A stretch of DNA of 64,000 nucleotides from Cellulomonas telluris (GTDB lineage: Bacteria; Actinomycetota; Actinomycetes; Actinomycetales; Cellulomonadaceae). Made by a program: the position numbers and the translations under genes. Shown here piece by piece: positions 1-8,801 of the stretch; position 1 is the stretch's first letter; each line of letters begins with the position of its first letter. The DNA is taken from positions 186,001 to 250,000 of the forward strand of contig NZ_QXFN01000004.1 of assembly GCF_004886325.1 (NCBI RefSeq), written 5' to 3'. The notes under the pieces were generated by a model. It searched no databases. It was not told the origin of the DNA and saw only the letters and a list, made by a program, of their open reading frames with translations.

Positions 1-1
1 C

Positions 2-787
2 GACCGCGTGCCCGTGCACGCGGTGGACGACCCGGCCGGAGCCGGACGGGGGACCGGGGCCGGCCGGGTCCCGGGCCGGTCGGTCGTCGGCGCAGGGGGC
101 GCCGACGACCGGCCGGTGGCCGCGCCGGAGGGGCAGCGGCGCACGTCGCTGCTCACCACCGAGCGCCCGCCGCTGCCCGTCCCGCCGGCCCTGGCGACCG
201 TGCTGCCCGACGGGCTGCGTCGCGGGGCGACGACGGCCGTCCTCGGGTCGACGTCCCTCGCCCTCGGCGTGGTCGCGCACGCGTGTGCCGGCGGTGCCTG
301 GGCGGCGGCGGTCGGCCAGCCGGACCTCGGGCTGCTCGCGGCGTCCCAGGCGGGCGTCGACCTCGCCCGCCTGGCGGTCGTGCCGGCGCCCGGAGCGGAC
401 AGCGCGACGGTGCTCGGCGCCCTGCTGGACGGCGTCGACGTGGTGCTCGTCGGCCCGGCCGCCGTGCTCACCGACGCCGACCGGCGCCGGCTGTCCGCGC
501 GGGCGCGCGAGCGCGGCTCGGTGCTGCTGCCGACCGTGGCGTGGCCGGGCGCCGCGGTCGTGCTCGCCGTCGAGCACGCACGCTGGACGGGGGTCGGTGC
601 GGGTGACGGCCGGCTGCGCACGCGCGAGCTGCGCGTGCGACGCACCGGCCGGGGGAGCGCCGCCGTGCCGCACGCCGTGGACGTCGTGCTGCCGTTCCCG
701 CCGCCGGGCGACGGCGTGCCCGCGGGGCCGGGGCGAGCCCCGCGCCCCGTGCAGGACCGTCCCGTCGGCCTGCGGCTGGTGGGCTGA
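2..787 (+). CDS. imuA': ImuA' RecA-like accessory protein of the mutasome (5' partial)
   Basis: This is the C-terminal part of a RecA-related accessory factor. The reading frame is open to the left edge, so the true start lies outside the window. The visible part has a degenerate RecA-like core with hydrophobic strands (ALGVVAHACAG, VDVVLVGPAAVL, LLPTVAW) and a basic C-terminal tail. It lacks a clear Walker motif and would not be identifiable on sequence alone. Identification rests mainly on position: its stop overlaps the imuB start by one base (TGATG), and dnaE2 follows, giving the actinobacterial imuA'-imuB-dnaE2 order. In this family the protein interacts with ImuB in SOS-induced translesion synthesis. 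A LexA box would lie upstream, outside the window. Confidence 0.75.
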   Translation, partial: DRVPVHAVDDPAGAGRGTGAGRVPGRSVVGAGGADDRPVAAPEGQRRTSLLTTERPPLPVPPALATVLPDGLRRGATTAVLGSTSLALGVVAHACAGGAWAAAVGQPDLGLLAASQAGVDLARLAVVPAPGADSATVLGALLDGVDVVLVGPAAVLTDADRRRLSARARERGSVLLPTVAWPGAAVVLAVEHARWTGVGAGDGRLRTRELRVRRTGRGSAAVPHAVDVVLPFPPPGDGVPAGPGRAPRPVQDRPVGLRLVG

Positions 788-2541
788 TGGCCACGAGGAC
801 CACGGTCGTCTGGGTGCCCGACTGGCCCGTCGTCGCCGCCACGACCGCGGACGAGGTGCCCGGGCACCTGCCGGCCGCCGTGCACGACGGCCGGCGCGTC
901 ACCGCCGTGTCGGCGCTCGCCCGCGCCGAGGGGGTGCGCCGCGGCATGCGGCGCCGCCAGGCGCAGGCCGCCTGCCCCGGGCTCGTGCTGCTGCACGCCG
1001 ACGACGCCCGGGACGTGCGGCTGTTCGAGCCGGTGGCCGCCGCCGCGGAGACCGTCGTCGCGGGTGTCGAGGTCGTGCGTCCCGGGCTGCTCCTGCTGCC
1101 GGCGGACGGTGCCACGCGCTACCACGGCACGGAGGAGACGCTCGCGGAGCGGCTCGTCGACGCGGTCGCGCGGGGCACGGGCCACGAGTGCGGGGTCGGC
1201 ACCGCGGACGGGCTGCTCGCGGCCGTCCTCGCGGCGCGCACCGGGGCGGTGGTCGAGCCCGGGGCGTCCCCGGTGTTCCTCGCCCCGCACGGTGTGACCG
1301 AGCTCGTGCACGCGACCGTGACCCCCGAGGCGGCGGTCGAGGTGTCCGCGCTCGTCGACCTGCTGCACCGGCTCGGGCTGCGCACGCTCGGGGCGTTCGC
1401 CGCCCTGCCGCCGGGCGACGTGCACGCGCGGTTCGGCCGGCTCGGCTCGTGGGCGCACACGCTCGCGCGCGGGCTCGACGAGCGGCCACCCGCACGCCGG
1501 CGTCCCGAGGCGGACCTCGAGGTCGCCGCCGTGCTCGACCCGCCCGTCGAGCGCGTCGACGCGGCGACGTTCGCCGGCCGGCGCCTGGCCGAGCAGCTGC
1601 ACGACGAGCTCGTCGCGCGGTCGGTCACGTGCGGGCGCCTCCAGGTCAGCGCGCGCACCGACGACGGCACCGAGCTCGTGCGCACGTGGCGCACCGACCT
1701 CGGCGGCTGGGGCGGGCTGACCGCCGCGCGCATCACCGACCGCATCCGCTGGCAGCTCGACGGGTGGCTCACGGCGAGCGCGGTCGCGACCGCACGCGAC
1801 CGGGGCGCCGCGGTCGGCGCCGGGCGACCGGGTCGGGGTGGCGCACGCCCGCGGGGGAGCGCCGGGGCGCGCGGCGACCTGCTCGACCTGCTCGACGCCG
1901 ACCCCGTCGCGGACCTGCCGGACGTCGAGCCCGAGGACGAGCAGCCCGTCGCGCTCGTGCGGCTCGTGCTCACCGCGCTCGACGTCGCCCCCGCCGGCGC
2001 CGAGCAGAGCCGCCTGTGGGGCGGGCCGTCGGGCGGCGACCTGCGCGCGCACCGCGCGCTCGAGCGCGCGCAGAGCATCGTCGGCGGCGCCGGGGTGCTC
2101 ACCGCCACGCTCCAGGGCGGGCGGGACGTGCACGACCAGGTGCACGTGCGGCCGTGGGGCGAGCAGAGCGCACCGCCGCGCGAGGCCGCGCTGCCGTGGC
2201 CGGGACGGCTGCCCGACCCGGCGCCGGCGACGGTGCTGACCGTGCCGGTGCGCGTCGACGTGCGCGACGGGGCGGGCGTGCCCGTGGTCGTCGACCGGCG
2301 GGGGAGCCTGAGCGGCCCGCCCGTGGCGGTGCGGTGGCCGCCCGCGTCCGCGCCGGCCGGCGCCGGCGCCCGCACCGTCGCCGGGTGGGCCGGCCCGTGG
2401 CTGCTCACCGACCGCTGGTGGAACCACCCCGGCCGGCCCCCGCAGGTGCGCGCGCACGTGCAGGTCGCGTTCGAGGACGGCGGTGCCGTGCTGCTCACGT
2501 GGGCGGACGGCGCCTGGACGTGCGAGGCCGACTATGACTGA
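787..2541 (+). CDS. imuB: ImuB, catalytically inactive Y-family polymerase-like protein
   Basis: 584-residue Y-family polymerase homologue. The N-terminus (VVWVPDWPVVAA) and the region around residues 90-115 (LLLLPADGATRYHG) occupy the places of the Y-family metal-binding acidic motifs but lack the usual Asp/Glu residues, as is typical of ImuB. A QSRLW sequence at residues 407-411 matches the QxxLW type of beta-clamp-binding motif, which is how ImuB is thought to bring DnaE2 to the clamp. The ATG overlaps the imuA' stop by one base, and the 3' end overlaps the dnaE2 start by 8 nt (ATGACTGA), so the three genes are very probably co-translated. The role as mutasome adaptor in damage-induced mutagenesis is family knowledge. 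Confidence 0.9.
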   Translation: MATRTTVVWVPDWPVVAATTADEVPGHLPAAVHDGRRVTAVSALARAEGVRRGMRRRQAQAACPGLVLLHADDARDVRLFEPVAAAAETVVAGVEVVRPGLLLLPADGATRYHGTEETLAERLVDAVARGTGHECGVGTADGLLAAVLAARTGAVVEPGASPVFLAPHGVTELVHATVTPEAAVEVSALVDLLHRLGLRTLGAFAALPPGDVHARFGRLGSWAHTLARGLDERPPARRRPEADLEVAAVLDPPVERVDAATFAGRRLAEQLHDELVARSVTCGRLQVSARTDDGTELVRTWRTDLGGWGGLTAARITDRIRWQLDGWLTASAVATARDRGAAVGAGRPGRGGARPRGSAGARGDLLDLLDADPVADLPDVEPEDEQPVALVRLVLTALDVAPAGAEQSRLWGGPSGGDLRAHRALERAQSIVGGAGVLTATLQGGRDVHDQVHVRPWGEQSAPPREAALPWPGRLPDPAPATVLTVPVRVDVRDGAGVPVVVDRRGSLSGPPVAVRWPPASAPAGAGARTVAGWAGPWLLTDRWWNHPGRPPQVRAHVQVAFEDGGAVLLTWADGAWTCEADYD

Positions 2542-5500
2542 GACCGCCCGCACCGGTGCGCCGCGCTACGCCGAGCTGCACGCGCACTCCGCGTTCAGCT
2601 TCCTCGACGGCGCGAGCCAGCCCGAGGAGCTCGCCGCCGAGGCCGCACGGCTCGGCCTGCACGCGCTCGCGCTGACCGACCACGACGGGCTCTACGGCGT
2701 CGTGCGGTTCGCGCAGGCGGCCCGCGCGGTGGGCCTGCCGACGGTCTTCGGCGCCGAGCTGCACCTGCCCGCCCCCGACGGACGCCGGCACGCGCGCGAG
2801 CGCCGCACCTCACCGGTGCCCGTGCTCGACGCCCCGACCGGCACGCCCGACCCGCGCGCCACCCACCTGCTCGTGCTCGCCCGCGGGCCCGACGGGTACC
2901 GGTCGCTGTCCCGCGCGATCGGCGAGGCGCACCTGCGCACCGGACGCAAGGGCGCCGCCGACCACCGGCTCGAGGACCTCGCGGCCACGGCCGCCGGGCA
3001 GTGGCTCGTGCTCACCGGCTGCCGCAAGGGCGCGGTCCGGCGCGCGCTCGCGGGCGGCGACCCGTCGGGCGTCGGCGGCGTCGCGCCCGGCGGTCCCGAC
3101 GCGGCCCGCCGCGAGCTCGACCGGCTCGTCGCGCTGTTCGGCCGGGACAACGTGGCGGTGGAGACGTCCGCCACGGGCGACGCGTGGGACGCCGAGCGCG
3201 CCGACGCGCTGGCCGCGCTCGCGGCCGACGCGGGCCTGCCGCTCGTCGCGACCGGCAACGTCCACTACGCGACCCCGCGGGACGCCGACCTCGCGCAGGC
3301 GCTCGCGGCCGTGCGCGCAAGGTCCTCCCTCGACGACCTCGACGGCTGGCTGCCCGCGGCGCCGACCGCCCACCTGCGCTCGGCCGCCGAGATGCTCGCC
3401 CTGCACCGGCGCCACCCGCACGCGGTGGCGACGGCCGCCGACCTGGCCGCCGAGTGCGCGTTCGACCTCTCGCTCGTCGCGCCGAGCCTGCCCCCGTACC
3501 CCGTGCCGCCCGGTCACACCGAGGCGAGCTGGCTGCGCGAGCTCGTCCGCCGCGGCGCGCACGAGCTCTACGGCCCGCCGGGGTCCGAGCGCGTCCCCGG
3601 TGCGTACGCGCAGCTCGAGCACGAGCTGCGCGTCATCGAGGACCTCGGCTTCCCCGGCTACTTCCTCGTCGTGTACGACCTGGTCGACTTCTGCCGGCGC
3701 AACGGGATCCTCGCGCAGGGACGCGGCTCGGCGGCGAACTCGGCGGTCTGCTACGTGCTGCGGGTCACCGCGGTCGACCCGGTGCGGCACGGGCTGCTGT
3801 TCGAGCGGTTCCTCGCCCCCGAGCGCGACGGCCCGCCGGACATCGACGTCGACATCGAGTCCGCCCGCCGGGAGGAGGTCATCCAGCACGTCTACGCGAC
3901 GCACGGGCGCACGCACGCCGCGCAGGTGGCCAACGTCATCTCCTACCGCCCGCGCTCGGCGGTCCGGGACGCGGCGCGCGCGCTCGGGTACGACGTGGGC
4001 CAGCAGGACGCGTGGAGCCGATCCATCGAGCGGTGGGGGAGCCTGCGCGGCCCCGAGCGGCCGACGTCGTGGTGGCACCTGACGAAGGCCGGCCCCGTCG
4101 GCCCGGCGCCGGAGGTGCCCGGACGGCCGACCGCCGACCGCCACGACGTCGTCCCGGACGTGCTGCCGCCCTCCGCGGCGGAGAGCGAGGACATCCCCGA
4201 CCACGTCATCGACCTCGCCGAGCGGTTCCTGCGGCTGCCGCGGCACCTGGGCATCCACTCCGGCGGCATGGTCATGTGCGACCGCCCCGTGATCGAGGTG
4301 TGCCCCGTGGAGTGGGCGCGCATGGAGGGGCGCACGGTCCTGCAGTGGGACAAGGAGGACTGCGCCGACGCCGGGCTGGTCAAGTTCGACCTGCTCGGCC
4401 TGGGCATGCTCACCGCGCTGCGCCTGGGCTTCACGGAGGTCGAGAAGCACGAGGGCGTCGTGCTCGACCTGCACGCGCTGCCGTACGAGGACCCGTACGT
4501 GTACGACCTGCTGTCCGCCGCCGACACGGTCGGGGTCTTCCAGGTCGAGTCGCGGGCGCAGATGGGCACCCTGCCGCGCCTGCAGCCGCGGCGGTTCTAC
4601 GACATCGTCGTCGAGGTCGCGCTCATCCGCCCCGGGCCCATCCAGGGCGGGTCGGTGCACCCGTACATCGCGCGCGTGAAGGGCCGCGAGCCCGTGCGCT
4701 ACCTGCACCCGCTGCTGGAGAAGTCGCTCGGCAAGACCCTCGGCGTGCCGCTGTTCCAGGAGCAGCTCATGCAGATGGCCATCGACGTCGCGGACTTCAC
4801 GCCCGCCGAGGCCGACCAGCTGCGCCGCGCGATGGGCTCGAAGCGGTCGATGGAGCGCATGGAGGCGCTGCGCAGCCGGCTCATGGACGGCATGGCGCGC
4901 AACGGCATCGAGCCCGGTGTGCGCGAGGAGATCTTCGACAAGCTCAAGGCGTTCGCCGACTTCGGGTTCCCCGAGTCGCACGCGTACTCGTTCGCGTTCC
5001 TCGTGTACGCCAGCGCGTGGCTCAAGGTGCACCACCCGGCCGCGTTCTACGCGGGCCTGCTCGCCGCGCAGCCGATGGGCTTCTACTCCCCGCAGAGCCT
5101 GGTGGCCGACGCCCGCCGGCACGGCGTGGAGGTGCTGCGGCCCGACGTGCAGGCGTCCGACGCGCTCGCGGTCGTCGAGCGGGTCGGCCCGCCCCCGCCG
5201 GGCGGCGAGCCGCGGCTCGTCCCGACGCCCAGCGGCACCGGCCCCGTCGCGGGGCCGGGCGTGCGCACGGGCACCGGCGCGGACCGTCCGCGCTCGCTCG
5301 CGGTGCGGCAGGGGCTGTCGTCCGTGCGGACGATCGGCGAGGACCTCGCGCGCCGGCTCGTCGAGGAGCGCACCGGGCACGGGCCGTTCGCGGACCTGCA
5401 CGACCTCGTGCAGCGCGTGCAGCTGAGCACGGCGCAGCTCGAGGCGCTCGCGACCGCCGGGGCGCTCGCCGGGCTGGGCGTGGACCGGCGGGCGGGGCTG

Positions 5501-5998
5501 TGGGCGGCGGGGGCGCTGGCGCAGGAGGGTCCGGACACGCTGCCCGGCGTGGCCGTCGGCGTGCGCGCCCCGACGCTGCCGGGGCTCGCGGACGTCGAGG
5601 TCGCCACCGCGGACGTGTGGGCGACGGGCGTGTCGGTCGACTCCTACCCGACGCAGTTCGTCCGCGACGGCCTCGACGAGGCGGGGGTGCTGCGCGTCGA
5701 GCAGGTGTTCCGCGCCGAGGAGGGGCGTCGCGTGGCCGTCGCCGGCGTCGTGACGCACCGGCAGCGGCCCGGCACGGCGCAGGGCGTGACGTTCCTGTCG
5801 CTCGAGGACGAGACGGGTCTGCTGAACGTCGTGTGCTCGCCGGGGCTGTGGCAGCGGTTCCGGCGCACGGCCCGCACCGCGAAGGCCATGGTCGTGCGCG
5901 GGCGGCTGGAGAAGGCGGACGGTGCGACGAACCTCGTGGCCGAGCACCTGAGCCCGCTGTCGCTGAAGGTGCGCACCGCGTCGCGGGACTTCCAGTGA
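2534..5998 (+). CDS. dnaE2: Error-prone DNA polymerase III alpha subunit DnaE2
   Basis: 1154 residues, a normal DnaE2 length. An N-terminal PHP domain begins with HAHSAFSFLDG and LTDHDGLYG. The C-family catalytic core includes GRGSAANSAVCYVL and PDIDVDIES near residue 435, which carries the catalytic aspartates. A C-terminal OB-fold is seen around residues 1050-1130 (VAVAGVVTHRQRPG, FLSLEDETGLLNVV). An in-frame start 51 nt upstream would run deep into imuB; the ATG at 2534 overlaps the imuB stop and gives the expected N-terminus. DnaE2 is the translesion polymerase of the ImuA'/ImuB/DnaE2 system, distinct from the replicative DnaE1. No recA or lexA is visible nearby, so SOS control has to be inferred. 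Confidence 0.95.
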   Translation: MTETARTGAPRYAELHAHSAFSFLDGASQPEELAAEAARLGLHALALTDHDGLYGVVRFAQAARAVGLPTVFGAELHLPAPDGRRHARERRTSPVPVLDAPTGTPDPRATHLLVLARGPDGYRSLSRAIGEAHLRTGRKGAADHRLEDLAATAAGQWLVLTGCRKGAVRRALAGGDPSGVGGVAPGGPDAARRELDRLVALFGRDNVAVETSATGDAWDAERADALAALAADAGLPLVATGNVHYATPRDADLAQALAAVRARSSLDDLDGWLPAAPTAHLRSAAEMLALHRRHPHAVATAADLAAECAFDLSLVAPSLPPYPVPPGHTEASWLRELVRRGAHELYGPPGSERVPGAYAQLEHELRVIEDLGFPGYFLVVYDLVDFCRRNGILAQGRGSAANSAVCYVLRVTAVDPVRHGLLFERFLAPERDGPPDIDVDIESARREEVIQHVYATHGRTHAAQVANVISYRPRSAVRDAARALGYDVGQQDAWSRSIERWGSLRGPERPTSWWHLTKAGPVGPAPEVPGRPTADRHDVVPDVLPPSAAESEDIPDHVIDLAERFLRLPRHLGIHSGGMVMCDRPVIEVCPVEWARMEGRTVLQWDKEDCADAGLVKFDLLGLGMLTALRLGFTEVEKHEGVVLDLHALPYEDPYVYDLLSAADTVGVFQVESRAQMGTLPRLQPRRFYDIVVEVALIRPGPIQGGSVHPYIARVKGREPVRYLHPLLEKSLGKTLGVPLFQEQLMQMAIDVADFTPAEADQLRRAMGSKRSMERMEALRSRLMDGMARNGIEPGVREEIFDKLKAFADFGFPESHAYSFAFLVYASAWLKVHHPAAFYAGLLAAQPMGFYSPQSLVADARRHGVEVLRPDVQASDALAVVERVGPPPPGGEPRLVPTPSGTGPVAGPGVRTGTGADRPRSLAVRQGLSSVRTIGEDLARRLVEERTGHGPFADLHDLVQRVQLSTAQLEALATAGALAGLGVDRRAGLWAAGALAQEGPDTLPGVAVGVRAPTLPGLADVEVATADVWATGVSVDSYPTQFVRDGLDEAGVLRVEQVFRAEEGRRVAVAGVVTHRQRPGTAQGVTFLSLEDETGLLNVVCSPGLWQRFRRTARTAKAMVVRGRLEKADGATNLVAEHLSPLSLKVRTASRDFQ

Positions 5999-6057
5999 CG
6001 CCGCCGGCCGCCGTGCACCAGGACCGGTGGGACCGGGCCGGGTGGAGAGCGGGGCCG

Positions 6058-7302
6058 TCAGCCGGAGGTGACGGGCGTGCCGCGGGGGCCGGGTGCGTCC
6101 TCGTCCGGCGCCTCGTCCCCGGGCTCGGTCTCGTCGGCGGCGTCCTCCTCGTCCATCGGCGGGTCGAGGGTGCGCAGCCGGGAGTAGATCGCCCACGCGA
6201 CGGCCACGAGGGGGACGGCGATGACGGCGCCGAGGATCCCCGCCGTGAGCGTGCCCGCCGTGACCGCCAGCGCGACCACGACCGGGTGCAGCGACACCTG
6301 CTTGCCCATGATGAGCGGCTGGAGGATGTGCCCCTCGAGCTGGCCGATCAGCGCGATGCCGATCCCGACGAACACCGCGCTCCACAGCCCGTTGGCGGCG
6401 AGCGCCACGATCATCGCGACGACCATGGCCGCGGGCGCGCCGATGAGCGGGATGAAGGCGCCGATCAGCACCAGCACGGCCAGCGGCGCCGCGAGCGGCA
6501 CGCCCAGGACCGTCAGGAGCACGAACGCGAGGACGCCGTCGGTGATGGCGATGATCACCGTGCCGCGCGTGTACCCGGAGAACGTGTACCAACCGGCCCC
6601 GCCGGCGGTGACCCAGGTCTCGCGCACCCGCACGGGCAGCTGGTTGAGGAACCACGTCCACATCTGCGTGCCGCGGGCGAGGAAGAACACGGTGCAGAAG
6701 GTCGCCAGCGCCAGGGCGGTGAACCCCTCGACCACCGAGCCCGCGCTGGCGGCGGCCTGCGAGGCGATGTCCCCGGCGTGCTCCTGCACCCACGCGACGC
6801 CGTTGTCGATCCACTCGACGATCTGGTCGTTCGTGATGGTGAACGGCAGCGCGCCGCTCTCGAGGAAGTCGGTGATCTGGTCGATGCCGGTCTCGAACTG
6901 CCGCGCCAGGTCGTTCCACTGCGTCGCGATCGAGAACCCGACGTACGTGAGCATGCCGAGGAAGAACAGGATCCCGGCGAGCAGGGCGAGCGCCGTCGCC
7001 AGCCCCCGGGGCATGACCCGGGACATGCCGTCGACGAGGGGGCGCAGCACCGCGGTGAACACCAGGGCGAGGAAGACGGCGATGAACAGCAGCTGCACGC
7101 GCGAGGTGGCGTAGAAGACGAGCACGACGGCGGCGACCACGACGAGCAGGCGCCACGACACCCCCGCCGCCTGCCGCAGCCACCGCGGCGCCGGCTCGTC
7201 CGCGCCCACGACGTGGGGGTTCCGCCGTCCGCCCGCCACCCGTCGCGCGACGGGGCTCACCGCGCCCGCCCGGGGGCGGGAGGCGTTCGTCACGTCGGCC
7301 AT
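6058..7302 (-). CDS. AI-2E family transporter (UPF0118-type permease)
   Basis: 414-residue polytopic membrane protein. Hydrophobic segments include LLVVVAAVVLVFYATS, FIAVFLALVFTAV, LALLAGILFFLGM, VLVLIGAFIPLIGAP, and a C-terminal pair ending VPLVAVAWAIY. A loop containing FLARGTQMWTWFLNQLP and the GHILQPLIMGKQVSLHP motif are characteristic of the AI-2E/TqsA-PerM family, whose substrate is rarely known. The C-terminus is a strongly acidic cytoplasmic tail. The ATG at 7302 is preceded by a GGCGGAGG ribosome-binding site; an upstream GTG would add 20 residues without one. The gene is convergent with dnaE2 and divergent from the tRNA-Leu promoter. Confidence 0.88.
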   Translation of the reverse strand: MADVTNASRPRAGAVSPVARRVAGGRRNPHVVGADEPAPRWLRQAAGVSWRLLVVVAAVVLVFYATSRVQLLFIAVFLALVFTAVLRPLVDGMSRVMPRGLATALALLAGILFFLGMLTYVGFSIATQWNDLARQFETGIDQITDFLESGALPFTITNDQIVEWIDNGVAWVQEHAGDIASQAAASAGSVVEGFTALALATFCTVFFLARGTQMWTWFLNQLPVRVRETWVTAGGAGWYTFSGYTRGTVIIAITDGVLAFVLLTVLGVPLAAPLAVLVLIGAFIPLIGAPAAMVVAMIVALAANGLWSAVFVGIGIALIGQLEGHILQPLIMGKQVSLHPVVVALAVTAGTLTAGILGAVIAVPLVAVAWAIYSRLRTLDPPMDEEDAADETEPGDEAPDEDAPGPRGTPVTSG

Positions 7303-7452
7303 GCACTGCCTCCGCCCGTCGTGGATGTCCCTCACCCGAAGTCTGCCCCCGGCGCACGTCACCGGCGCGGCGGCGCACGCGGGCTGCCTGCCGTCCCGTC
7401 ACCCGTGCGCCGTGCCTCCGGGGCCGATGCGAGGATCACGCCCGCGCCGTGC

Positions 7453-7458
7453 TATGTT
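7453..7458 (+). promoter_or_regulatory. -10 box of the tRNA-Leu promoter
   Basis: TATGTT stands out in this GC-rich DNA and lies 44 nt upstream of the mature tRNA 5' end, a suitable distance for a short leader. No confident -35 element is seen. Confidence 0.5.
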
Positions 7459-7502
7459 TTCTGCCGCGCCGAGGGGCCCGCGAGGGTCGCCGAGGTCCAC
7501 TC

Positions 7503-7586
7503 GTCCGGGTGGCGGAATGGCAGACGCGCTAGCTTGAGGTGCTAGTGCCCGTATAGGGCGTGGGGGTTCAAGTCCCCCTCCGGACA
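7503..7586 (+). tRNA. tRNA-Leu (anticodon GAG)
   Basis: A complete class II tRNA fold can be drawn. The acceptor stem is GTCCGGG/TCCGGAC. The D arm contains AATGGCAGA. The anticodon stem CTAGC/GCTAG encloses loop TTGAGGT, with anticodon GAG at 7536-7538. There is a long variable arm, and a T arm GGGGG-TTCAAGT-CCCCC. Discriminator A is at 7586 and CCA is not encoded. It reads CUC and CUU leucine codons; CUC is heavily used in this genome. Confidence 0.97.
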
Positions 7587-7601
7587 CTCGTTGAGACAGC
7601 G

Positions 7602-7641
7602 ACGACGACGGCCCCGACCACACGGTCGGGGCCGTCGTCGT
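7602..7641 (+). terminator. Strong intrinsic hairpin after tRNA-Leu
   Basis: Perfect 18-bp inverted repeat (7602-7619 with 7624-7641) around a 4-nt loop ACAC, starting 16 nt after the tRNA. It has no U-tract, as is usual in high-GC actinobacteria. It may also stop minus-strand transcription arriving from the small genes to the right. Confidence 0.85.
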
Positions 7642-7660
7642 TCGTCGCGGGCCCCGGTGG

Positions 7661-7792
7661 TCAGCGGCGTCCGCGGGCCTGCCTGTCGCGCCGGAGCTCA
7701 CGCACCGGCCGGACGTCCACGACGACGGCGACGAGCACCGTGCCGACGACGTACCCCCGGATCACGGGGTCGCCCTCCTGCCGCGCGACCAC
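7661..7792 (-). CDS. Possible 43-residue membrane-associated small protein
   Basis: A short minus-strand frame from a GTG at 7792 to a TGA at 7661-7663. The product has a hydrophobic stretch (GYVVGTVLVAVVVDV) followed by a very basic tail (RELRRDRQARGRR), the layout of a single-pass, positive-inside membrane peptide. The ribosome-binding site is poor and no family is recognised. It sits between the tRNA terminator and another small minus-strand membrane gene. This is a guess from composition only; the 7587-7838 interval otherwise holds only the terminator hairpin. Confidence 0.2.
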   Translation of the reverse strand: MVARQEGDPVIRGYVVGTVLVAVVVDVRPVRELRRDRQARGRR

Positions 7793-7838
7793 CGCACCGC
7801 CGACCGCCGGCGGGGTCGACAGCGGCGGCCGGACCGCC

Positions 7839-8036
7839 TCAGCGTCGCGCCGGCCGGCGGTCGATGCGCCCCGCCAGCGCGTACAGCCCCACGGCGAGGG
7901 TGCAGAACCCGCAGTACCGCACGACGGCGCCCGGCCAGGAGGCCCACAGCGCGGGGTCCTCCGCCACGGCCGCGGTGAGCAGCACGACGGCGCCGAGGGC
8001 GGCCGCCGCGAGGGCGATCGTGCGTAGCTTCGTCAT
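7839..8036 (-). CDS. Small hypothetical membrane protein (65 aa)
   Basis: From the ATG at 8036 the product begins MTKLRTIALAAAALGAVVLL and has a second hydrophobic stretch (VVRYCGFCTLAVGLYALAG) before a basic end (RIDRRPARR). That suggests two membrane helices with a periplasmic loop containing AEDPALWASWPG. An in-frame upstream start would add about 31 Pro/Ala-rich residues with no hydrophobic character, so the shorter form is preferred. The upstream Shine-Dalgarno is only moderate (GGGACGG). No domain is recognised and the function is unknown. The region from here to 8215 shows nothing else. Confidence 0.5.
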   Translation of the reverse strand: MTKLRTIALAAAALGAVVLLTAAVAEDPALWASWPGAVVRYCGFCTLAVGLYALAGRIDRRPARR

Positions 8037-8215
8037 CGTCGACCGTCCCGCCTCGTCCGGCCTCGGTGCCGGCCCTGCCGGCGTCGGTGCCGGCGTGCTC
8101 ATGATGGAGGGGAGTGCGGCGGTCGGCACGTCGTAGCCGCGTCCTGCCGGGCACGGCCGTCATGGAGCCGGTGCGCGCCTGCCCCGCCGGAGCGTGACCG
8201 ACGAGGAGGTCGGCG

Positions 8216-8776
8216 ATGGTGGCGGCTCAGGTGCTGGTGATCGGGGTGGGGCCGGGCGGTCTCGCGGTGGCCGCCGCGCTGCGGGCCCGCGGCGTCGACG
8301 CGCTCGTCCTGGAGAAGGAGCCGGTCGTCGCCGCGTCCTGGCGGCGCCACTACGACCGCCTCCACCTGCACACCACGCGGCGGTGGTCCGCCCTGCCCGG
8401 CCTGCCCATCCCCGCGGGCGTACGGCCGGTGGGTCGCCCGCGACGACCTGGTGCGCTACCTCGAGCGGTACGCGGCTCACCACGGGCTGGACGTGCGGAC
8501 GGGTGTCGAGGTCGTCCAGGTCGAGCCGTCGGGCACCGGCCGGCGACTGCGCACCGCGGACGGCGACGCGCTCGCGAGCGACGTGGTGGTCGTCGCGACC
8601 GGGTACAACCACACGCCGGTGCCGCCCGCCTGGCCCGGCGTCGAGGACTTCGCCGGCACGCTGGTGCACGGGTCGGCGTACCGGGGTGCGCATCGCGCGG
8701 ACGGTGGCGCGCACGCGGCCGTGAGCTCGCCGCGGGGGCGCGCGTCGGCGCCGTCCGCCCGCGGACCTGCCGGTAG
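8216..8776 (+). pseudogene. Decayed flavin-containing monooxygenase / FAD-dependent oxidoreductase
   Basis: It begins as a normal flavoprotein monooxygenase: Rossmann motif VIGVGPGGLAVAAALR, then LEKEPVVAASWRRHYDRLHLHT and LPGLPIP. Around 8417-8420 the frame breaks; removing one G restores GYGRWVARDDLVRYLERYA, and the frame then continues through VVATGYNHTPVPPAWPGVEDFAGTLVHGSAYR. After about 8690 the second NAD(P)-binding Rossmann motif (GxGxxG) is missing, and only a frame-shifted echo (RELAAGARVGAVRP) precedes a stop at 8776. Intact homologues are roughly 350-450 residues. Frameshift plus internal deletion plus truncation makes this a pseudogene. Its second frame runs in phase into the PAP2 gene downstream. 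Confidence 0.8.
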
Positions 8777-8789
8777 CGCAGGACCGACC

Positions 8790-8795
8790 TACTCT
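8790..8795 (+). promoter_or_regulatory. -10-like box for the PAP2 gene (leaderless pattern)
   Basis: TACTCT ends 6 nt before the ATG at 8802. Transcription would start at or next to the start codon. Confidence 0.45.
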
Positions 8796-8801
8796 CGCGG
8801 G

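Noticed and set aside
2810-7402. A very long open frame on the minus strand across imuA'/dnaE2 (over 1500 codons)
   Set aside because: It is a shadow of GC-rich third positions; the product is Arg/Gly/Pro-rich without domains, while dnaE2 and the permease account for both strands.
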